The translations under genes were made by a program, and so were the position numbers. DNA of 64,000 nucleotides from Pontibacter beigongshangensis (GTDB taxonomy: Bacteria; Bacteroidota; Bacteroidia; Cytophagales; Hymenobacteraceae): the NCBI RefSeq assembly GCF_014332515.1, contig NZ_VFSD01000005.1, positions 186,001 through 250,000 of the forward strand, written 5' to 3'. Positions within the stretch are counted from its first letter, which is position 1; each line of letters begins with the position of its first letter. Positions 10,692 through 17,479 of this stretch are shown in pieces. The notes under the pieces are model-generated. The model searched no databases and was not told the DNA's origin. It saw only the letters and a program-made list of their open reading frames with translations.

Positions 10692-12074
10692 ATGTCTGTA
10701 TTAGAAACTAAGTCCCCCACTACAATCTTTGTGCTGGAAGACGACCTTTGGTATTCCCAGTTTCTTTCCTATCATCTATCCCTTAATCCAGACCACAAAG
10801 TGGAGGTGTTTAATGATGTTGACAGTTTTATGAGCAGGCTGCACGAGGCTCCTGATATCGTTACACTCGATTATTACCTGCCAGGTTATGCCGGAGAAAC
10901 CATCCTGAAAAAAATTATGGCCGCCAGCCCCAGAACCTACACGTTGGTGGTATCAGGCCAGGACGACATCAGCAAAGCAGTGGATCTTCTGAAGCAAGGC
11001 GTGCATGATTATATTGCTAAGAACGATGAGACAAAAGAAAGGCTCTGGAGCATCGTAGAGAAAATAAAGCAGAACATATCCCTTAAACAGGAAATTGAGG
11101 TGCTCCGGAAGGAGGTAAAGCAGAAGTACTCGCTGGGTTCGGAACTGGTTGGCAGCTCAGAGCCCATGCAGAAAATATTTACGCTGGTAGAAAAAGCCTC
11201 CAACAGCAATATTAACGTTACCATTACCGGCGAGACAGGCACTGGCAAGGAACTGATAGCCAAGGCTATACACCAGCACTCTAACAGGTCGAACAAGCCT
11301 TTTGTAGCTGTCAATATCTCTGCCATACCAAGCGAGTTACTGGAGAGTGAGCTGTTTGGCCACGAGAAGGGTTCTTTTACGGGTGCCACCAATCAGCGCA
11401 TCGGAAAGTTTGAGGAGGCAAACGGCGGCACCCTGTTCCTCGACGAAATCGGGGAAATGAATATTAACCTGCAGTCTAAGCTGCTGCGGATTCTGCAGGA
11501 AAGGGAAGTAACCCGCATAGGTGCCAAAGGCACGGTGGCGATAGATGTGCGCATACTTACCGCTACGCACCGTAACCTGATAGACGAAGTTAAGAAAGGC
11601 AACTTCAGAGAAGACCTGTATTACAGGCTCCTTGGCATCCAGATTCACCTGCCTCCACTCCGGGAGCGTGGGCATGACCTGCTGCTGATAGCCCAGAAGC
11701 TGCTGGCAGATTTCTGCGAACAGAATGCTATGCCACCCAAGCGCATAACCCCCGATGCCCAGAAAGTGCTGCTAAAACACACCTACCCGGGCAACGTAAG
11801 AGAGCTGAAAGCTGTGGTAGAACTGGCAGCAGTACTATCTGACAAAGAAACTATTACACCTGAAGATATTCAGCTTCCGGAACAAAAGCAGGCACACCAC
11901 GTGGCGCACCTGCAGGAGGAGAAAACGCTTGATGAATACATTGCAGAAACGGTGCAGAAGTACCTCGACAAGTATAATTATAATGTTCTTAGTGTGGCAG
12001 ACAAACTAAAAATAGGGAAATCTACCATTTACCGTATGATCAGGAAGAGAGAGGTTCATATTGCAGACAAGTAA
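10692..12074 (+). CDS. Sigma-54-dependent response regulator (NtrC family)
   Basis: 461 residues from the ATG at 10692. An in-frame extension back to 10620 is rich in basic and non-conserved residues, and the receiver begins right after the chosen Met. An N-terminal REC domain has acceptor D60 in TLDYYLP. The central AAA+ domain shows Walker A GETGTGKE (180-187), the sigma-54 contact loop GSFTGA (227-232; the usual second residue Ala is Ser) and Walker B TLFLDEIGEM. The R-finger region and a C-terminal Fis-type helix-turn-helix (about 425-461, VADKLKIGKSTIYRMI) complete an NtrC-type activator. It should open sigma-54 promoters when phosphorylated, probably by the adjacent kinases. Targets are unknown; the exopolysaccharide genes downstream are the natural guess. 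Confidence 0.92.
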   Translation: MSVLETKSPTTIFVLEDDLWYSQFLSYHLSLNPDHKVEVFNDVDSFMSRLHEAPDIVTLDYYLPGYAGETILKKIMAASPRTYTLVVSGQDDISKAVDLLKQGVHDYIAKNDETKERLWSIVEKIKQNISLKQEIEVLRKEVKQKYSLGSELVGSSEPMQKIFTLVEKASNSNINVTITGETGTGKELIAKAIHQHSNRSNKPFVAVNISAIPSELLESELFGHEKGSFTGATNQRIGKFEEANGGTLFLDEIGEMNINLQSKLLRILQEREVTRIGAKGTVAIDVRILTATHRNLIDEVKKGNFREDLYYRLLGIQIHLPPLRERGHDLLLIAQKLLADFCEQNAMPPKRITPDAQKVLLKHTYPGNVRELKAVVELAAVLSDKETITPEDIQLPEQKQAHHVAHLQEEKTLDEYIAETVQKYLDKYNYNVLSVADKLKIGKSTIYRMIRKREVHIADK

Positions 12075-12629
12075 GAAATTGTGCTTGTTACCTGTACTTT
12101 CACGTCAGCGCGTGGTACGGCTGGGCACTCTTCATAGCAAATACACAATACAGCCATCCTACGTACTATTACCATACTGCCTGGCGCTTATGGAGAACTG
12201 TTGCAGCTTCTAAGCAAAGCAGAATCGACGGCATCTTAAGGCTTTGCAGATACAATACCAGGCTGCTTTAAAGCAATCTGCTTTGCAACAAATGACAAAC
12301 AAACTTAGTCAGCACACGGCAGAAAAGGCGGGTACAGGCGCAATGATGCAGAGGCCACCCTTTTACTACTGTTTTTATTTTTTACCAGCTTCATGAAGCG
12401 CCTGGCCTGCTTAGCAGCTACAGCGTTCAGCTCCATCTCGCCCAGCCCGAATAATGGCTTTAAGGGCAGCAGGAGGCTGGCTTAGCAGGGAGCAATTTAT
12501 GGGATACAGGCAACATTTATCTGAGCCGCTTAAACCAGGGAAGAGGTTCTATATGTTCCTTCACTCCCCGGAAAACCTGACTGAATCATTGTCATATTTT
12601 TGTAACAGTAGTAGCAGTATAAAGCTTAA
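12075..12629. other. Intergenic region, nothing supported
   Basis: About 555 bp between the response regulator and the next kinase. It holds no copy of the dispersed repeat and no convincing gene. A short frame starting at 12454 overlaps the downstream kinase start out of frame and looks spurious. The length suggests the second kinase has its own promoter. Confidence 0.5.
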
Positions 12630-14498
12630 ATGGAAATTACTAAGCAAGTTATCGAAACTAACCCTAACCCGGTTTACGTAAAAAATGAACTGGGCAAATT
12701 TGTTCTGGCTAATAGTGCTTATGCCGCCTTGCATGACCTGAGTGTTGAGGAGCTATTGTCGCACGGAGCCAGCAACCTGGACTATTCGCACGAACGCGAC
12801 CTTGAGATTTTAGCATCTGGCGAGACAGCAAAAGCTGAGGAATATTACAGGCTGAAAAATGGCGGAAAGATCTGGTACCAGACAACCAAGATGCCACTTA
12901 AACAGCAGAACGGTGTAAACTACCTGCTCTCAATCTCGACCGACATTACGGAGTGGAAAGAAGCACTACAGGCGGCTACAGAGTCAGTTAAAGGCAAGGA
13001 GACTTTCCTGGCCAATATGACAAACGAAATTGTGACGCCCATTAATGCTATTATCGGCATGGCCAGGCTTGTTAAAAAAGGATTCCTGAACAAGGCGCAG
13101 GAAGAGTACCTGAACATTATTTTATCGATAGCAGACAACCTGCTGTGCATGCCCAACAATATTCTGGACTACGAAAGAATAAACGCTGGTGCCCTTGGCA
13201 TGGAGTTTATTCCGTTTAATGTATCCTCTACTGTACGGGATACGGTTAGAGCCTTAGGACAATCAGCCAATGAACAGGGCCTGGAGCTCAACTGCCACGA
13301 GACCACCGAAAACATACCGATAGTTGAAGGAGATCCATTCCGTCTGAGCCAGATCCTGATTAACCTGATTAAGAATGCGATCAAGTTCACAAAAAAAGGA
13401 GACATTACCGTTTCTACTGAAGTGGCAGCCAGGAGCAGCAAGTCGATCACGCTCGAATTCTGCGTTAAAGACACAGGCATAGGCATGACAGCGGAAAAAT
13501 TTGAAAGCCTCCTGCGGAGCTTTAACCAGGAAAACAGCAATACACCTCCTTTGTTTGCAGGTACCGGCCTGGGGCTAACCATCTGTAAAAGCCTGATAGA
13601 ATCACAGGGGGGCCGGATATGGGTAGAAAGTGAGCCTGGCAGAGGGAGCCGTTTTTATTTTCAGATCCCCTTCCTTATCAGCGAGAAAGCCATTTTTGAG
13701 GAAGCCGAACCGCCAGCGAACAACAACTTAAAAGGCCTGAATCTGCTGCTGGTAGAAGACAATCAGGTAAACCAGTTGCTCACCGTATCGCAGTTGGAAG
13801 AATGCGACGTAAATGTAGATGTGGCGCTGGATGGCGAAGATGCCCTGTCAAAGACCAGAGAAAAGGCGTATGATCTCATCCTGATGGACATCCAGATGCC
13901 CGTGCTGGATGGCATCGTCGCCACTTCGCGTATCCGCAAAGAATATAACCTCAATAACAACACGCCTATCGTCGCCTTTACGGCCAATGCGCATAAAATA
14001 GACCTGGGCCAGTATAAAAGTGCCGGTTTTACGGATTACCTGCTAAAACCTTACAACAAAACAAATCTATTCCTGACCATCTCGAAATACACCGGTCAGC
14101 TACTGAAACGCAAGCCGGTTACCAGAGGCAAATTTAACATGGACGCTAGACCCGCTGCTCTTTACGATTTCTCCGGTCTGGGCGACCTGGCAAATGATGC
14201 CGCCTTTATACGCAAAATGCAGCAACTTTTTATAGATACAGTACCCGGCCAGCTAGGAGAACTGCATGAAGCTATTCAGCAGCAAGACTGGGACCAGGTA
14301 GTATATATCGCCCACCGGCTAAAATCTACTTTTGGCAACATCAAGATCACAGCAGCGGCAGACGCCCTGAAGAAAATGGAAAGTGTGGCCCGGTCCGGAA
14401 ACGAGCTACACCAAATAGAGGAGCTGTTTAAAGAGGTGAGCCAGGCAACAGAAAAGGTGTTGCATGTTTTCTCCGATTTATTGCAGCAAACCGCCTGA
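12630..14498 (+). CDS. Hybrid histidine-kinase-like protein (PAS-HisKA*-HATPase-REC-Hpt) lacking the HisKA histidine
   Basis: 622 residues. The PAS domain (about 1-110) begins almost at the start. The dimerisation helix reads FLANMTNEIVTP, where the family has S-H-E-(I/V)-R-T-P: the phospho-accepting His is Asn132 (codon aac at 13023-13025). The HATPase domain keeps NLIKNAIKFT, DTGIGM and GTGLGLTI, so ATP binding looks intact. The receiver has D377 and acceptor D420 (LMDIQMP). The C-terminal Hpt domain has AHRLKS with His562. As written it cannot autophosphorylate through its own HisKA, but the receiver and Hpt could pass phosphate from another kinase, for example the one at 8.4 kb, or the protein may act as a phosphatase or scaffold. 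The start is set by the PAS domain; no strong ribosome site is visible. Confidence 0.88.
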   Translation: MEITKQVIETNPNPVYVKNELGKFVLANSAYAALHDLSVEELLSHGASNLDYSHERDLEILASGETAKAEEYYRLKNGGKIWYQTTKMPLKQQNGVNYLLSISTDITEWKEALQAATESVKGKETFLANMTNEIVTPINAIIGMARLVKKGFLNKAQEEYLNIILSIADNLLCMPNNILDYERINAGALGMEFIPFNVSSTVRDTVRALGQSANEQGLELNCHETTENIPIVEGDPFRLSQILINLIKNAIKFTKKGDITVSTEVAARSSKSITLEFCVKDTGIGMTAEKFESLLRSFNQENSNTPPLFAGTGLGLTICKSLIESQGGRIWVESEPGRGSRFYFQIPFLISEKAIFEEAEPPANNNLKGLNLLLVEDNQVNQLLTVSQLEECDVNVDVALDGEDALSKTREKAYDLILMDIQMPVLDGIVATSRIRKEYNLNNNTPIVAFTANAHKIDLGQYKSAGFTDYLLKPYNKTNLFLTISKYTGQLLKRKPVTRGKFNMDARPAALYDFSGLGDLANDAAFIRKMQQLFIDTVPGQLGELHEAIQQQDWDQVVYIAHRLKSTFGNIKITAAADALKKMESVARSGNELHQIEELFKEVSQATEKVLHVFSDLLQQTA

Positions 14499-14626
14499 GA
14501 AAACATTTAATGCCAACAGCAGCATGAGCAAGCAGAAAAGCAGGATCAATATGGAACACCCCTGTAGCAGCTGAGGCAGCATCTTTCCCGGATAAGGGGT
14601 TACAGACACTCTTCAACGTATCAAAC

Positions 14627-14668
14627 AAAGGCCCTCCGGAGCAATTGCTGCTCCGAAGGGCCTTTTTC
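14627..14668 (+). terminator. Intrinsic terminator inside dispersed repeat copy 2
   Basis: The left arm AAAGGCCCTCCGGAGCA (14627-14643) pairs with TGCTCCGAAGGGCCTTT (14649-14665) at 16 of 17 positions around a 5-nt loop, followed by a T run. It lies 129 bp after the kinase-like gene and probably ends its transcript. Confidence 0.85.
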
Positions 14669-14680
14669 ATTTAAATAATT
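14627..14680 (+). repeat. Dispersed intergenic repeat, copy 2 (full hairpin form)
   Basis: Carries the CTCCGGAG core, the T tract and the family tail CATTTAAATAATT. Unlike other copies, the left part is a complementary CTCCGGAGC arm rather than a GCA run, so the whole unit folds as a strong terminator. Confidence 0.8.
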
Positions 14681-15161
14681 TGTTGCCTGCCTTCAAGAAG
14701 CTGTTATAAAGACTTTATCCCCCTAATATTGGCAGGAGGAGAGCATATGAAATCCATCCTTTTGGCTCCCACCCCTGTCTAATCTGTAAAGCGAAACTAA
14801 AAGCTATATTCCCTCTCCTTTTCACTTTCAGAAATCTGTTGTGTCATTTTGGGATTTCGGGGTTCATATTGAGACGCATGTTGCATAGTTTCCTGTGGCA
14901 CACTAACAAAATATTAAAAATAAAGCGGCCAAAATGAGTATAAACAGCCGATTATATGATTTTTGATATAATATATATTATTTATTACCAATGGCACGAT
15001 ATTTCCAATAGACCCAGCAAAAGGAAATTCCTGATTTATTATTGAATAATACCAAAGAAGCAAGTTTTCCTTTTTATGCTCCCGGCCTTCACATGGCAGC
15101 TTCAATACAGTATAGCGAATCTTAACTCACTAAAAAGACTTCAGCACAGCTGATTATTTAT

Positions 15162-15539
15162 ATGAAAAAAAAATTACTGATTGTAGATGACGAACCTTCG
15201 ATAGGTTTGATTCTGGAACACTACTTCGCTAAAGAATATGCTGTCACCATCAAGCTAAACGGCCAGGAGGCTATGAACTGGCTCCAGGAAGGAAACCATG
15301 TCGACTGCATCGTGGCAGATTATGAAATGCCCTTCATGAACGGATTCGAATTTATCCAGCAACTCCAGTCCAGCATTTTCTTCAAAGACATTCCCCTGGT
15401 AATGCTCTCTGGCAAAGACGAGACCAGCGACAAAATACAGTGCTTAAGAGAAGGAGCAGATGACTACATGATCAAACCCTTTAATCCGGAGGAGCTTGAT
15501 ATCAGAATCAAGAATATGCTCAGGAGAATTAAAATTTAA
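15162..15539 (+). CDS. Single-domain response regulator (CheY-like receiver)
   Basis: 125 residues consisting only of a REC domain: the acidic pair follows LLIVDDEP, the acceptor is D53 in VADYEMPF, the conserved Ser is in VMLSGKD and the conserved Lys is in YMIKPF. There is no output domain, so it should act by protein-protein contact or phosphotransfer. It sits 10 bp before the receiver-like/sugar-transferase fusion and is probably the first gene of the exopolysaccharide operon, a position suited to control of that enzyme or to a relay with the Hpt domain of the preceding kinase-like protein. The start Met lies directly before the first beta strand. Confidence 0.88.
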   Translation: MKKKLLIVDDEPSIGLILEHYFAKEYAVTIKLNGQEAMNWLQEGNHVDCIVADYEMPFMNGFEFIQQLQSSIFFKDIPLVMLSGKDETSDKIQCLREGADDYMIKPFNPEELDIRIKNMLRRIKI

Positions 15540-15549
15540 AGTGCGGGGT

Positions 15550-16719
15550 ATGAAAAAGAAGATAGTGTATCTGGCAACCGACCCGCAACTGGCCCTTAAC
15601 TTCAGGATAAAATATAATGAAGTATTTGATGTACAGCATTTCGATAATCCAACGCACTTATTGTCGTGGCTAACACAGGGCGAACGTACAGATGCCATCT
15701 TTAATGCATCTAACCCGGCCTCGCCATTGGGGCTCAGCCTGATAAGGACAGTAAAAAAGGAAGTAGGGTTAAATCTACCGGTTTTCTGGGTTACAGAGGA
15801 AGTCATTTCACCTGCGCTACGTGATCTGTTACTAAATGCCGGAGTTTCAGATATCTTCAGAAAGCTCCCGAATGAACAAACATTGGTAACTCGCCTGAAT
15901 TATCTGTCGGCCCCAAAGCAGTCGGGTTCTTTTCTGGCGAACCCTCCAACGTACGCCTTTAAGCATTCTTTCCAGAAAAGAGCTTTTGATATCATATTTT
16001 CTGCAACAGCCCTGTTTTTCCTGCTACCAGTAATGGCCATTATTGCCATTTTGATCAAGCTGGAGTCGAAAGGGCCGGCCTTGTATTATTCTTACCGCGT
16101 GGGAGAAGGGTACAAGATATTTAAGTTCTGGAAATTTCGCTCCATGCGGCAAGATGCAGACCTGATGCTGAGCTCGGTTAAGGACCTGAATCAATATCAG
16201 ACAACAACCGGAAATGAGGGGCATGAGACTAATAATGTGTGCGAAACATGCCTGAACCAGGGATCGGATTGCCAGAAAAAACTGGTAGATACCACCGGCC
16301 AGTTGATATGCGAAAAATATTATCAGCACCTGAAAAAAGGAAACGGAAATGCCTCCTTCATTAAAATTGTAAACGATCCGCGCATCACCAGAATCGGCAC
16401 TTTTATTCGTAACACCAGCCTGGATGAGTTGCCCCAACTTTATAATGTGCTCCGCGGCGACATGTCAATTATAGGCAACAGACCGCTGCCACTTTATGAG
16501 GCCGAGAAAATCACAACCGACCAGTTTGCTGCCCGGTTTATTGCACCGGCCGGGATCACGGGCCTTTGGCAGGTGAGCAAGCGCGGAAAGGGCGGATATC
16601 TGTCGGAAGATGAGCGCAAAGCACTCGACATTGAGTACGCCAAAAATTATTCCTTTAAAAGAGACCTCCTAATAATTTTCAAAACTATACCAGCCATGTT
16701 TCAAAAAGAAAATGTTTAA
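15550..16719 (+). CDS. Polyprenyl-phosphate sugar-1-phosphate transferase fused to a receiver-like domain
   Basis: 389 residues from the ATG at 15550; a frame extension upstream overlaps the receiver gene and is not needed. Residues 1-125 resemble a REC fold (IVYLATDP, then DAIFNASNP where the acceptor Asp should be, then LPVFWVTEE), but the phosphorylation Asp is missing. Residues about 150-389 are a bacterial sugar transferase (WcaJ/exopolysaccharide priming type): a membrane segment (about 160-180), KFWKFRSMRQDAD, then DELPQLYNVLRGDMS and GNRPLP. A non-canonical insert holds four cysteines (C231, C234, C241, C254) spaced like a metal site. The family transfers a sugar phosphate from a UDP-sugar to undecaprenyl phosphate to prime the repeat unit. 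The receiver-like domain suggests non-phosphorylated partner sensing, perhaps with the adjacent receiver. Confidence 0.87.
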   Translation: MKKKIVYLATDPQLALNFRIKYNEVFDVQHFDNPTHLLSWLTQGERTDAIFNASNPASPLGLSLIRTVKKEVGLNLPVFWVTEEVISPALRDLLLNAGVSDIFRKLPNEQTLVTRLNYLSAPKQSGSFLANPPTYAFKHSFQKRAFDIIFSATALFFLLPVMAIIAILIKLESKGPALYYSYRVGEGYKIFKFWKFRSMRQDADLMLSSVKDLNQYQTTTGNEGHETNNVCETCLNQGSDCQKKLVDTTGQLICEKYYQHLKKGNGNASFIKIVNDPRITRIGTFIRNTSLDELPQLYNVLRGDMSIIGNRPLPLYEAEKITTDQFAARFIAPAGITGLWQVSKRGKGGYLSEDERKALDIEYAKNYSFKRDLLIIFKTIPAMFQKENV

Positions 16720-16732
16720 AACAATGTTAAAT

Positions 16733-17479
16733 ATGAAAAAAATTTCACTCGCCATTTTACTGGTCCTGCATGGCATGCTAGCCATTGCTCAAACCGATCC
16801 TGCACCGGGAGCATCTGACTGGGAGAAAAAGCTGTTTATTTCGGAATATGCCATCCCCTTGCTCATAGAGGCCGCTATTACAAATTCGCCGGAGTTGGAG
16901 AATGCAGAAGCAACCAGACAATCTGCTCAGGAACAAAGGAAAATAACGAAGAAAGCCTTCTTCAGCAACTTCTCTCTTAACTCAGGCTACACCTATGGCA
17001 CCTGGAACAACTTTAATATTAATGGGGAAGCTGTTAATTCGCTGAACGCGTTCGATGCCCCCTTGCGGGCCAGGTATAACATGGGCATCTCTATGTCGTT
17101 GCCATTGGGGCAACTGGTTAGCCGACATAACCAGTTAAAAATACAAGATCTGACCATTGCACAGGTTGATGCCAATAAAAGAATTACGGAAAGAGGCATC
17201 AGGCAGCAAGTAATAACCCTCTACCAGACCTTAGTATTGGCAAAGTCGCAGCTGGAACTACAGCAGCAAGCCTACCAATCGGCAGTGATCAGCCATGAAC
17301 TGGCCGAAAAACAATTCAGAAGCGGGGAAATACAGATAGATGTTATGTCTAATGTGCAGCAAACCTACACCTCCATGACAGGTGCTCTGCAGTCCGCTAA
17401 GGTAAATTATGAAACAACTCTTCTGATGTTGGAAGAAACAATAGGAACAAGAATAATCGACTTAATACAAAGCAAATGA
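16733..17479 (+). CDS. Half-length TolC-family outer-membrane protein
   Basis: The chosen start (16733) begins a clean signal peptide (MKKISLAILLVLHGMLAIAQ); in-frame Met codons at 16712 and 16724 would overlap the previous gene's end. About 248 residues. The mature part shows an OEP-type pattern: ENAEATRQSAQEQRKITKKAFF, a beta segment (FSLNSGYTYGTW...) and long helices with ELAEKQFRSGEIQIDVM. TolC proteins usually contain two such repeats over 430-480 residues; here there is one. The stop overlaps the Wzz-like start by 4 bp, so the two are translationally coupled. It may be the outer-membrane exit for the polysaccharide, since no Wza/SLBB export protein is present in the window. Confidence 0.75.
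   Translation: MKKISLAILLVLHGMLAIAQTDPAPGASDWEKKLFISEYAIPLLIEAAITNSPELENAEATRQSAQEQRKITKKAFFSNFSLNSGYTYGTWNNFNINGEAVNSLNAFDAPLRARYNMGISMSLPLGQLVSRHNQLKIQDLTIAQVDANKRITERGIRQQVITLYQTLVLAKSQLELQQQAYQSAVISHELAEKQFRSGEIQIDVMSNVQQTYTSMTGALQSAKVNYETTLLMLEETIGTRIIDLIQSK

Larger units (their letters stand above)
14499..15161. other. Leader region of the receiver/exopolysaccharide operon
   Basis: 663 bp. It contains the terminator/repeat copy 2 and then an AT-rich stretch (about 14,890-15,060) before the receiver gene. Two sequences have the sigma-54 GG-N10-GC layout or nearly so: one at 14730-14745 (TTGGCAGG...GAGCA) and one at 14992-15007 (TGGCACG-N4-TTCCA, with the -12 G replaced by C). No gene is visible. 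Confidence 0.45.

Noticed and set aside
14841..14875. A possible third copy of the tandem-dyad element (minus strand) before the receiver gene
   Set aside because: One half (CCCAAAATGACAC) is similar, but the other half is weak; agreement is too low to claim.
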